A stretch of 64,000 nucleotides of DNA from NCBI GenBank assembly GCA_964406735.1, contig CAYOSU010000005.1, positions 36,237 to 100,236 on the forward strand. The letters are read 5' to 3'. Every line of letters starts with the position of its first letter. Positions within the stretch are counted from its first letter, which is position 1. This DNA comes from CAYOSU01 sp964406735 (GTDB lineage: Bacteria; Bacillota; Clostridia; Christensenellales; CAMQZB01). The notes below the pieces were generated by a model that searched no databases, was not told the origin of the DNA, and saw only the letters and a program-made list of their open reading frames with translations. Below, piece by piece: positions 53,874 to 61,908 of the stretch. A program made the translations under genes and the position numbers.

Positions 53874-56294
53874 TTAGTTTCCTTTGACTCTTTCGATGTA
53901 GCCCTTTATCTCGCTTGCGTTCTCGTATCTGTCGAACGTTTCGCCGTTTTCGACTAACATCGTGGGCGCTTTTCTTACGCCGAACCTATAAGTTAACTCT
54001 TTCTCGTCCTCTGCGTCGACGACTAAGTAGTCGATTCCTGCTTTGTCGAGCATCATCTTGCTCATCTTGCAGTTGGGGCAGGTCTTCGTCGTGAAGAGAA
54101 GTACGTTCGTGTTAAACTCGGAAAATGCGTGAGCGTTCGTAATGTTTTCTACGGGAGCTTCGCACGCACAGTCAGGTGCTACGGGAGCGTCGTCAGGTCT
54201 TCCTACTTCGTCCCAGTGCTTCATCGAGCCTGCGATGTCGTATACCTTTCTCTCGGAGAACTCCTGTCTCTTTCCTACGTTCCAGTTCTGAACGGGACGG
54301 TAGTAGCCCGTAATTCTCGAATATACCTCTGCATCCTTGCCGCAGATCGGGCACTTGAAGTGCTCGCCCTCTAAGTAGCCGTGCTCGGAGCATACGGAAT
54401 ACGTCGGTGAAAGGGTGTAATACGGGAGCTTGTAGTTATAAGCTATCTTGCGAACTAAGTTTGCTGCTGCCTGCCAATCGGGGAGCTTCTGTCCCAAGAA
54501 TGCATGGAATACGGTACCTGAAGTGTACTTCGTCTGGAGCTCATCCTGAATGTCGAGCGCGGAGAAGATGTCCTCTGTATAGCCAACGGGCAAGTGAGAG
54601 CTGTTGGTGTAGTACGGGGATTCCTCGTCGCCGCTTGCGATGATGTCGGGATAACGTGCTCTGTCGTGCTTAGCAAGTCTATACGAGGTGCTCTCTGCAG
54701 GAGTAGCCTCGAGGTTGTAAAGGTCACCGTACATCTCCTGATAGTCGGAGAGCTTGTTTCTCATGAAGTCGAGCGTTTCTACGGTGAACTTCTGAGCTTC
54801 CTCGTGAGTCATATCAACGCCGATCCACTTCGCATTGAGGCAAGCCTCGTTCATGCCGACGAGTCCTATCGTCGAGAAGTGGTTGTTGAACGTTCCCAAA
54901 TATCTCTTGGTGTAAGGATAAAGTCCTGCTTCGAGAAGCTTGGTTATCGTATCTCTCTTGACCTTCAAGGATCTTGCAGAGATGTCCATAAGCTTGGTAA
55001 GTCTTGCGAAGAACTCCTCTTTATCCTTGGAAAGGTATGCTATTCTCGGCATATTGATGGTTACAACGCCGACAGAGCCTGTCGATTCGCCGCTTCCGAA
55101 GTAGCCGCCCGATTTTTTGCGGAGCTCTCTCAAGTCAAGGCGAAGTCTGCAGCACATCGAACGAACGTCCGAGGGTTCCATATCGGAGTTGACGTAGTTG
55201 GAGAAATACGGAGTTCCGTATTTTGCCGTCATCGTGAAGAGGAGCTTGTTGTTCTCTGTTTCAGACCAGTCGAAATCACGGGTGATCGAGTAGGTAGGAA
55301 TAGGATACTGGAAGCCTCTGCCGTTAGCGTCACCCTCGATCATTATCTCGATGAACGCCTTGTTGACCATCTTCATCTCCTCTACGCAGTCTTTGTACTT
55401 GAAGTCCATCTCCTTGCCGCCGACTATCGCATTGAGCTCTGCCAAGTCGTTAGGTACCGTCCAGTCGAGCGTTATGTTGGTGAACGGTGCCTGTGTACCC
55501 CAACGGGAAGGTGTGTTTACGCCGTAAATGAAGGACTGGATGCACTGCTTTACCTCTTTGTAGGAAAGGTTATCTACCTTTACGAACGGCGCAAGGTAAG
55601 TATCGAACGAGGAGAATGCCTGAGCGCCTGCCCACTCATTCTGCATGATACCTAAGAAGTTGACCATCTGGTTGCAAAGGGTGGAAAGGTGAGATGCCGG
55701 AGACGAGGTGATCTTTCCGGGGATGCCGCCTAAGCCCTCTTTGATGAGCTGCTTTAACGACCAGCCTGCGCAGTAGCCCGTCAACATCGAAAGGTCGTGA
55801 ATGTGAATGTCTGCGTTTCTGTGAGCCTGCTCTATCTCGGTGTCGTATATCTCGGACAACCAGTAGTTTGCGGTTATTGCACCGGAGTTTGAAAGAATGA
55901 GTCCGCCGACGGAGTAAGTTACCGTGGAGTTCTCCTTTACACGCCAGTCGGCAATGTCAAGGTAATTGTCGACCGTCTTTTTATAGTCAAGCACGGTATC
56001 CTTGATGTTACGGATGTTCTCGTGCTGTTTTCTGTACATCATGTACGCTCTCGCAACGTCTACAAAGCCCGACTGAATGAGAACTACCTCGACGCTGTCC
56101 TGAATACCCTCGACGGAGATCTCGCCGTCCTTTACCTTTGCGGCAAAGTTAGCCGCAACCTTTAATGCGAGCATCGATATTACATCCTCGGTATGAGCGA
56201 TTCCCTTTGCGTTGAACGCCTTTTCGATCGCTACCTCGATCTTGTTGATGTTAAATTCCACGAGCTGTCCGTCACGTTTTTTTACTTTAAGCAT
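53874..56294 (-). CDS. nrdD: Anaerobic ribonucleoside-triphosphate reductase with C-terminal redoxin
   Basis: Class III glycyl-radical ribonucleotide reductase, the anaerobic source of dNTPs. 806 residues: N-terminal ATP-cone (about 1-95), the catalytic barrel, a Cys zinc site (CPIC and a partner C), and the glycyl-radical loop RITGYYRP with G663. Residues 730-806 are an extra glutaredoxin/thioredoxin-like domain with C739-P-N-C742 and a cis-Pro (KAPTM). This points to thioredoxin-type rather than formate-type electron supply. GAGGAGG ribosome site; NrdR boxes upstream. Confidence 0.95.
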   Translation of the reverse strand: MLKVKKRDGQLVEFNINKIEVAIEKAFNAKGIAHTEDVISMLALKVAANFAAKVKDGEISVEGIQDSVEVVLIQSGFVDVARAYMMYRKQHENIRNIKDTVLDYKKTVDNYLDIADWRVKENSTVTYSVGGLILSNSGAITANYWLSEIYDTEIEQAHRNADIHIHDLSMLTGYCAGWSLKQLIKEGLGGIPGKITSSPASHLSTLCNQMVNFLGIMQNEWAGAQAFSSFDTYLAPFVKVDNLSYKEVKQCIQSFIYGVNTPSRWGTQAPFTNITLDWTVPNDLAELNAIVGGKEMDFKYKDCVEEMKMVNKAFIEIMIEGDANGRGFQYPIPTYSITRDFDWSETENNKLLFTMTAKYGTPYFSNYVNSDMEPSDVRSMCCRLRLDLRELRKKSGGYFGSGESTGSVGVVTINMPRIAYLSKDKEEFFARLTKLMDISARSLKVKRDTITKLLEAGLYPYTKRYLGTFNNHFSTIGLVGMNEACLNAKWIGVDMTHEEAQKFTVETLDFMRNKLSDYQEMYGDLYNLEATPAESTSYRLAKHDRARYPDIIASGDEESPYYTNSSHLPVGYTEDIFSALDIQDELQTKYTSGTVFHAFLGQKLPDWQAAANLVRKIAYNYKLPYYTLSPTYSVCSEHGYLEGEHFKCPICGKDAEVYSRITGYYRPVQNWNVGKRQEFSERKVYDIAGSMKHWDEVGRPDDAPVAPDCACEAPVENITNAHAFSEFNTNVLLFTTKTCPNCKMSKMMLDKAGIDYLVVDAEDEKELTYRFGVRKAPTMLVENGETFDRYENASEIKGYIERVKGN

Positions 56295-56419
56295 ATTTTC
56301 CTCCTCTAATACTATCTTGTTTATTTTTTTTAAATACCTTTGAAAAAGCGGGGAATCGTCAGGCGGTAAGCCGTTTTTGGCGATATTTCACCCTGTCCTT
56401 CCGTTCGCTTTCGCATACT

Positions 56420-56472
56420 ATATTATCATTATCTTGTTGCAATGTCAACCGTTAAAACACAATATCTTGTGG
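56420..56472 (-). promoter_or_regulatory. nrdD promoter with proximal NrdR box pair
   Basis: TTGACA (56443-56448), 17-nt spacer, TAATAT (56420-56425) on the minus strand. NrdR box ACACAATATCTTGTGG at 56457-56472 lies just upstream of the -35. A weaker copy at 56424-56439, 33 nt away, overlaps the spacer. NrdR bound here would block polymerase; nrdR itself is encoded at 27801-28259. Confidence 0.8.
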
Positions 56473-56521
56473 TTTTTAAGTTAAAAGTTTAATTTTTTAA
56501 GTACGAAGAGAAAACGACAAA

Positions 56522-56551
56522 AACACCTGTCCAAATTATGGGACAGGTGTT
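56522..56551 (-). terminator. Perfect hairpin terminator upstream of nrdD promoter
   Basis: AACACCTGTCC (56522-56532) pairs perfectly with GGACAGGTGTT (56541-56551), 8-nt loop. Minus-strand run-out begins TTTGTCGTTTTC; because the stem's last bases are also T, the T-run is effectively five. It may end a transcript coming from the distal NrdR-box region or read-through from tkt. Confidence 0.7.
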
Positions 56552-56677
56552 GAATTTTTAACCGAAATTTGTGTTTTTTGAAAATAATACGTGCGTTTTG
56601 CTACCGCTTTTTGCTCTACGCCTTTTCTTTGCAAGTACAATTTCTTATATAACGGCGATGCTTTATATATTATCGCC

Positions 56678-56763
56678 ACACTATATGTTGTGGTGAAGTA
56701 GCTCATTCCCTACAACTATATATAGTGGTCGGAAGTCCAAACCACTACATCTATATATTGTAT
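56678..56763. promoter_or_regulatory. Distal array of three NrdR-like boxes at 35-bp steps
   Basis: ACACTATATGTTGTGG (56678-56693), CAACTATATATAGTGG (56713-56728) and CATCTATATATTGTAT (56748-56763), each starting exactly 35 nt after the last. All share the CTATATRTWGT core of the NrdR box. They sit 380-470 nt ahead of nrdD, beyond the proximal pair. No convincing promoter overlaps them. Confidence 0.65.
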
Positions 56764-56888
56764 ATAGTGCTGAAAACGCTAAGCCGTTGAGGCTTGATAG
56801 AAGGTGCAATGTTGTTTTTTGTTAAAGAAAAAATTTTATAGGCGTTTTTGCAAAAGAGAAAAGATATTATCTGTGTTTTCGTAAAAGA

Positions 56889-56914
56889 AAAACGCCGACA
56901 GGCATCGGCGTTTT
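56889..56914 (-). terminator. Terminator of the transketolase operon
   Basis: AAAACGCCGA (56889-56898), 6-nt loop, TCGGCGTTTT (56905-56914), 7 nt after the tkt stop; TTCTTTTACG follows on the minus strand. Confidence 0.8.
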
Positions 56915-56921
56915 ACGTTTT

Positions 56922-57854
56922 CTATTTGCGGCTATCGACTAATTCCTTTGCCTTTTTTGCGATGACGGTCTTTGATATCCCAAGCCTGTCTTTGAGATAC
57001 GGAAGCGTTCCGACGTCGCCGAACTGCTCCTTTACTCCGACGGGGACTATTTTAGTAGGCAGCTTTTCTGCCGCCACCTCTGATATTGCCGAGAACAATC
57101 CGCCGTACACGGAGTGGTTATCTATCGCAACGGCGCAACCTGTCTTTGAAAGAGAGGCTATTACGCCCTCTTCGTCGAGGGGCTTTATCGTATGGACGTT
57201 GACGACCTCGGCGCTTATTCCATCTTTCCGGAGCATATCCGCCGCCTCTATCGCCTCAACAACCATCATACCGCTTGCGAAAAGGGTTATATCGCTACCT
57301 TCTTTTATTACGTCCACCTTACCCAACTTATAGTTATAGCTTTGGTCGTGAACGGCGGGAAGGGTCTTTCTGAAAAGTCTGAGGTATACGGGTTTTTTGA
57401 GCGTTGCTATCATCTCCATCGCTTGCCTGAGTTCCTCCTCGTCGCAAGGCTCTATTACCGTCATACCAGAAAGCGCACGCATTGCCGCTATATCCTCAAA
57501 GGACATATGAGTGCCGCCGTTGAGCTCGGCAGAAATTCCGGGGTCTGTGCCGACGATGACTACGGGAAGCCCCGTATATGCGACGGAAAGAGCTATCTGG
57601 TCGAACGCACGGCGAGCCGCAAAGGGTGCAAACGAGCTGACGAATACCGTATTGCCGCGTGAGGCTATGCCTGCGGCAACGGAGACCATACTCTGCTCCA
57701 TGATGCCGACGTTGATACAACGGTCGGGAAATTTGCTATATAAAAAGTTGGTGCCGTTAGCCTTTGAAAGGTCGGCGTCGAGAACGTATACGTCATCTCT
57801 TTCCGTTAAAAGCCTTTCAAGGCACTTGCCGAATACTTCTCTCATTTCAGCCAT
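56922..57854 (-). CDS. Transketolase, C-terminal subunit
   Basis: 310 residues with the pyrimidine-binding and C-terminal domains of transketolase (GIMEQSMVSVAAGIASRGNTVFVSSFA). Many anaerobes split the enzyme in two genes, as here. Overlaps the N-terminal subunit gene by 8 nt. Acts in the non-oxidative pentose phosphate pathway. Confidence 0.93.
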   Translation of the reverse strand: MAEMREVFGKCLERLLTERDDVYVLDADLSKANGTNFLYSKFPDRCINVGIMEQSMVSVAAGIASRGNTVFVSSFAPFAARRAFDQIALSVAYTGLPVVIVGTDPGISAELNGGTHMSFEDIAAMRALSGMTVIEPCDEEELRQAMEMIATLKKPVYLRLFRKTLPAVHDQSYNYKLGKVDVIKEGSDITLFASGMMVVEAIEAADMLRKDGISAEVVNVHTIKPLDEEGVIASLSKTGCAVAIDNHSVYGGLFSAISEVAAEKLPTKIVPVGVKEQFGDVGTLPYLKDRLGISKTVIAKKAKELVDSRK

Positions 57855-58656
57855 TGTTCTCTACCTCCTCGATAGCTTTTTTAAGCTCCTCTGCCGTTAT
57901 GGGCATATTGTGGCTGGCGTTCTTCTTTTCTTCTATAAAGCTTACGCCCTTGCCCTTGACCGTCTTTGCGATTATCATGGTGGGCTTTTCTTGCGATTTG
58001 CCCCTCGATATTGCGGTAAGTATCGCATCTATATCGTGTCCGTCTACCGTTTCGACGTAAAAGCCGAACGAGCGCCATTTTTCGTCGAGAGGATCGAGCG
58101 ATTCTATCTCGAACGAGCTTCCGTCTATCTGGTACTCGTTGCGGTCTGTTATCGCTATGAAGTTATTGAGCTTCATCTTGCTTGCGAGCATGGCAGATTC
58201 CCATATCTGCCCTTCCTGACTCTCGCCGTCTCCGATGAGGCAGAAGGTATTATAGCCCCTACTCTCTTGCTTTTGCGCTATCGCAATGCCGACGGCGGCA
58301 GAAAAGCCCTGTCCTAACGAGCCTGTCGTCATGTCTATGCCGGGAGTTCTATCCATATGGCAGTGAGAAGGCAACGTCGTGCCGTTTTTGTTGAGCGTGT
58401 TCAAAAGCTCCCTATCAAAATATCCTCTGTTGGCAAGCGCCGCATATACCGCAGGTCCGCCGTGTCCCTTGCTGCATACGAAGACGTCTCTATCCGCCTT
58501 TCTCGGGTCGCTTGGGTCGATGCGAAGCTCGGAAAAGTAAAGCGCAGTCAATATCTCTACTATCGAGAGGCATCCGCCTAAGTGCCCTACGCCTATCGAG
58601 CCGATAGACGAAAGCGTATCTATCCTTATCCTTTTTGCTACGTCGTTCAAGTTCAT
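57847..58656 (-). CDS. Transketolase, N-terminal subunit
   Basis: 269 residues, thiamine-diphosphate and metal-binding half: GDGESQEGQIWESAM, with the conserved HxxGH opening as GVGHLGG and CSKGHGGPAVYAAL. Works with the C-terminal subunit encoded immediately after. Confidence 0.93.
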   Translation of the reverse strand: MNLNDVAKRIRIDTLSSIGSIGVGHLGGCLSIVEILTALYFSELRIDPSDPRKADRDVFVCSKGHGGPAVYAALANRGYFDRELLNTLNKNGTTLPSHCHMDRTPGIDMTTGSLGQGFSAAVGIAIAQKQESRGYNTFCLIGDGESQEGQIWESAMLASKMKLNNFIAITDRNEYQIDGSSFEIESLDPLDEKWRSFGFYVETVDGHDIDAILTAISRGKSQEKPTMIIAKTVKGKGVSFIEEKKNASHNMPITAEELKKAIEEVENNG

Positions 58657-58688
58657 TTTTGCACCTCTTTTTGTCTGTGTTCACGCTT

Positions 58689-58716
58689 ATTTTAGCATTA
58701 AAAAATCCGCAATCAA
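58689..58716 (-). promoter_or_regulatory. Promoter of the transketolase genes
   Basis: TTGATT (58711-58716), 16-nt spacer, TAAAAT (58689-58694) on the minus strand, overlapping the galT terminator. Confidence 0.45.
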
Positions 58717-58729
58717 ACAGATTGCGGAT
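58701..58729 (-). terminator. Terminator downstream of galT
   Basis: ATCCGCAATC (58705-58714), AAACA loop, GATTGCGGAT (58720-58729), then five T on the minus strand, about 145 nt after galT. Confidence 0.75.
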
Positions 58730-58874
58730 AATTATTTAATCATTTAATAATTAGGTTAAGGGTTTTCGTGATTTTTGGGATATATGGGTGTTTTTCAAAG
58801 CGATCATTAAGTCCCGTCGTTTATGCACCCGAGACACCCTTATACGCAAAGAGGGAGATCTTTAAGAATCACGG

Positions 58875-60395
58875 CTATTTTGCGGTGAAGCCTATAGTCG
58901 TCATGAAGGTATCGAACGCCGCTTTTCCCGTATCGTTTGGCTTGAATACGGCGGTATTTATCAGGATATTCCTGCAAGTGTTGTTGACATAATCGGTTAC
59001 GAGCTTTTTGGCACTGTCTATCGAAAGCTGGCTTCCGTTTTCAAATATAAGTCTCTCTATCATGCCTGCGTGGACCTTCATATCGTCGGGAAGCTCGGTG
59101 TAGACGTATTTTTTCTTGCCGCAGAGGAACTTCTCTATCTCTTTCATCTGCCTTGAAAGCCTTGCAGGGAGGATGAACAAGCCCATTGCCTCGATAAGTC
59201 CTATGCCCTCTTTCTTGATGTTGTGGTACTGCGGATGAGCGTGGAAGATGCCCTCGGGGTACTTCTCGTTGCAACGGTTGTTGCGGAGTATGAGATCGAG
59301 AACGTATTTGCCGTCAGCTATTCTTGCGATAGGCGTTACCGTGTTGTGCTTTGCGTCCGTTTCGGCTATCAGGTCTACGCTTTCGTCGGAGTAGCCCTCG
59401 TATTTTTCCAAGACGTAGGTCGCAAGCCTTGCGACTTCCTTTCTGTCAGTTCCCTCTAAGTGAACGACTGAGTTATACCACTCTGTTACGGAGACGTCTA
59501 CGCCCTCGAAGCCGTCTATTTTATACTCTTTCCTCGGCTTTGCGAAGTGAAGAGGCATCAAGTGTCCGCCGCCCTGATAGTGCTCGTGATTCAAGATACT
59601 GCCGCCTACTATCGGGAGGGGCGCATTGCTGCCTACGAAATAGTCGGGGTAGAAATCTACGAAGTCGAACAGCTTTTCAAACGTGCCTGCGTCCACTTTC
59701 ATATAGGTATGAGTGGTGTTTATCGCAATGCAATGCTCGTTGTAGTATTGGTAGGGAGAGTATTGGAGTATCCAGTCCTCGCCGTTTAGCTTTATTCCGA
59801 TAGTTCTGATATTCTGCCTCGGCGCTTTGGTGGCAGTTCCCGCAAAGCCCTCGTTCTCTACGCAGAGCGCACACTTGGGATACGCCGTATTGCCGCTGTC
59901 GTTGAGCTTTTTGGCAATATCCTTGTTATTCAGCTCGGGCTTACTTAAATTTATCGTGATCTCGAGGTAATTTTCGGGGAAATCCGCACGCCAGCCTATA
60001 TTTCTGTCTACCGCAGTCTTCTGTACGTAGTTATTCTTTATCGAAAGGTCAAACAGGTACGCAAAAGCGGACTCTCTATCCTCTTTATATAAAGCGTAGA
60101 ACTTTTCCTCTACCTCCGACGGAGGGGGCGTTAAAAGTCCGAATACGGCGCATACGTAGTTGTTTACTACCGACTCGTCGCAAAGAGCGTTTGCTTTTAT
60201 ATACTCCGTGAGCTTTTCGGTGAACTTATCGGGGACTTTCATCTCCTCGATCGCTTTTTTATCTATCTCACCGTCGTAACGGTCGGAAATTTTAAGCTTA
60301 TCCATAAGGAGGTTCCTTATATAGTTCTCGTCTCGCTTCTTTAAGCCCAAATGATATTCTCCGTAGTAAAGCAACTCTTCTAACGTCTTTTTCAT
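58875..60395 (-). CDS. galT: UDP-glucose--hexose-1-phosphate uridylyltransferase, Gram-positive type
   Basis: Leloir-pathway transferase that exchanges UMP between UDP-glucose and galactose 1-phosphate. 506 residues from ATG 60395, the long Firmicutes GalT type. Nucleotide-binding and active-site segments include SILNHEHYQGGGHLMP and FHAHPQYHNI. No galK or galE nearby, so it stands alone here. Confidence 0.93.
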   Translation of the reverse strand: MKKTLEELLYYGEYHLGLKKRDENYIRNLLMDKLKISDRYDGEIDKKAIEEMKVPDKFTEKLTEYIKANALCDESVVNNYVCAVFGLLTPPPSEVEEKFYALYKEDRESAFAYLFDLSIKNNYVQKTAVDRNIGWRADFPENYLEITINLSKPELNNKDIAKKLNDSGNTAYPKCALCVENEGFAGTATKAPRQNIRTIGIKLNGEDWILQYSPYQYYNEHCIAINTTHTYMKVDAGTFEKLFDFVDFYPDYFVGSNAPLPIVGGSILNHEHYQGGGHLMPLHFAKPRKEYKIDGFEGVDVSVTEWYNSVVHLEGTDRKEVARLATYVLEKYEGYSDESVDLIAETDAKHNTVTPIARIADGKYVLDLILRNNRCNEKYPEGIFHAHPQYHNIKKEGIGLIEAMGLFILPARLSRQMKEIEKFLCGKKKYVYTELPDDMKVHAGMIERLIFENGSQLSIDSAKKLVTDYVNNTCRNILINTAVFKPNDTGKAAFDTFMTTIGFTAK

Positions 60396-60497
60396 ACAAG
60401 TACCTTTCCTTTTATCTTTTTCGTAACTATATTTTATCATAACACTATTTTCTTATTCAATCAAGCAATTTTTTGCCAAGAAAACGCTTTATGCGTA

Positions 60498-60526
60498 TTG
60501 TTTTTGAAGTATTGATGTGCTATAAT
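60498..60526 (+). promoter_or_regulatory. Promoter of the aldo/keto reductase gene
   Basis: TTGTTT (60498-60503), 17-nt spacer, TATAAT (60521-60526). Confidence 0.65.
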
Positions 60527-60566
60527 TATCTTTAATTAAGCTATATTTTTGAAGGACGGAAAAATT

Positions 60567-61679
60567 ATGTACGACGACATCAAAAAATTGGGTTTTGGCC
60601 TCATGAGGCTTCCGAAAACTCCTGACGGCAAGGAAGATATTGAAAAGGTCGCTGAAATGGTAGACCTCGCATTATCAAACGGATACAAATACTTCGACAC
60701 CGCTTACGTTTATGACAACGGACTTTCGGAAGAGTGCGTTAAGGAGGTCTTGACTAAGCGTTACGACAGAAACGAGTTTTACGTCGCCACTAAACTCCCC
60801 TCTTGGGAAATGAAGGAAAAAGCAGACCGTCAGAGAATATTTGACGAGCAGCTTGAAAGAACGGGTTTAGAATACTTTGACTTTTATCTTCTTCACGCTA
60901 TCGAAAAAGACAGTCTGCCTATCTACGACGACTTGGACGCCTGGGCTTTCTGCGAGGAGAAAAAGCGTCAGGGACTTATCAAAAACTTCGGATTTTCGTT
61001 CCACGACACGGCGGAAGTGCTCGACGAGATACTTTCTAAGCACGAGGACGTCGATTTCGTTCAGCTGCAATTAAATTACATCGACTGGGAGCACGAGAGC
61101 ATCCAATCAAGGCTTTGCTACGAGACGGCTCGCAAGCACGGCAAGAAGATAATCGTCATGGAGCCTGTCAAGGGCGGACTTCTTGCTAATATCAACAGCG
61201 ACGCCGCTGACGTTTTCGGCGAGTTTGACAAAAACACCTCGTCTGCTGCTAAGGCGTTGCGCTTCGTCGGTACGCTGGACGGCGTTCTGACGGTGCTTTC
61301 AGGTATGTCTACGTTAGACCAGATGAAAGAGAACATCAAAACGTTCGAGTCCATTTCTCCGTTAACCTCAGACGAACGGGCTATTTACGCAAGGGTTGCC
61401 GAAAAGCTTCTTTCCATTAAGTCTATCCCCTGCACCGCTTGCAAGTACTGCGTTGACGGTTGCCCGAAAAAGATCTCTATACCGACGATGTTCAGGCTAT
61501 TCAACGACAGCGTTGCCTTCCCCAACGACAGCTTGAATAAAGGCAAGTACGCCTACACTACGAGCGAGCTTGGTGCAAAAGCCTCGGACTGCGTTGCGTG
61601 CGGTAAATGCGAATCCGTTTGCCCTCAGAAGTTACATATCAGGGAGCTTTTGAAGGAAGTAGCAGAAAAATTCGAGTAA
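60567..61679 (+). CDS. Aldo/keto reductase with C-terminal ferredoxin domain
   Basis: 370 residues from ATG 60567 with AGGACGG ahead. N-terminal TIM-barrel (FGLMRLP, FDTAYVYDNG with the catalytic Asp/Tyr, LHAI for HxH), then a C-terminal 4Fe-4S part with two cysteine groups: CTACKYCVDGCP (about 295-306) and CVACGKCESVCP (about 344-355). Common in gut Clostridia; the substrate is not known. Clusters suggest electron transfer from ferredoxin. Confidence 0.93.
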   Translation: MYDDIKKLGFGLMRLPKTPDGKEDIEKVAEMVDLALSNGYKYFDTAYVYDNGLSEECVKEVLTKRYDRNEFYVATKLPSWEMKEKADRQRIFDEQLERTGLEYFDFYLLHAIEKDSLPIYDDLDAWAFCEEKKRQGLIKNFGFSFHDTAEVLDEILSKHEDVDFVQLQLNYIDWEHESIQSRLCYETARKHGKKIIVMEPVKGGLLANINSDAADVFGEFDKNTSSAAKALRFVGTLDGVLTVLSGMSTLDQMKENIKTFESISPLTSDERAIYARVAEKLLSIKSIPCTACKYCVDGCPKKISIPTMFRLFNDSVAFPNDSLNKGKYAYTTSELGAKASDCVACGKCESVCPQKLHIRELLKEVAEKFE

Positions 61680-61693
61680 AAAATAAAAAAATT

Positions 61694-61722
61694 AAAGGCA
61701 AGTCATCGACTTGCCTTTTTTT
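61694..61722 (+). terminator. Terminator of the aldo/keto reductase gene
   Basis: AAAGGCAAGTC (61694-61704), 3-nt loop, GACTTGCCTTT (61708-61718), then T. It also lies at the 3' end of the convergent small gene. Confidence 0.9.
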
Positions 61723-61723
61723 G

Positions 61724-61888
61724 TTACCAATCTTCTTTTACGGAGAGCTTTATATCGGAATAAAACTCCTTGTACTTTTCCTTGTAGTCTTTCTTGCGGC
61801 TGTTTTCGTAGTCCTCTCTCATCTCTTCTTCGGAAATGCCGTCCTCGTCTAAGCGTTCGGAAAGGCGCAATGCTTCAAGCTTGTTCAT
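61724..61888 (-). CDS. Small charged hypothetical protein (54 aa)
   Basis: 54 residues, unrecognised: Glu/Lys/Asp/Tyr-rich with DYEN...KKDYKEKYKEFYSDIKLSVKEDW in its second half, probably helical and soluble. It has a GAGG ribosome site 8 nt before ATG 61888 and starts 20 nt after the NYN gene stops, so it is likely translated from the same mRNA. It ends at the terminator shared with the plus-strand gene. Confidence 0.6.
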   Translation of the reverse strand: MNKLEALRLSERLDEDGISEEEMREDYENSRKKDYKEKYKEFYSDIKLSVKEDW

Positions 61889-61908
61889 ATTATATTTTCC
61901 TCACTTGC

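Noticed and set aside
54594..55655. 353-residue open frame on the plus strand
   Set aside because: Lies antisense to nrdD and has no recognisable motif or ribosome site.
56641..56760. Promoter on the minus strand over the distal NrdR boxes (TTGGAC ... TATAGT)
   Set aside because: The spacer is only 14 nt, so I do not call a promoter.
56678..56763. Could the regular boxes be a CRISPR array?
   Set aside because: Only 3 copies of a short AT core, spacers partly alike, no cas genes nearby; NrdR boxes fit better.
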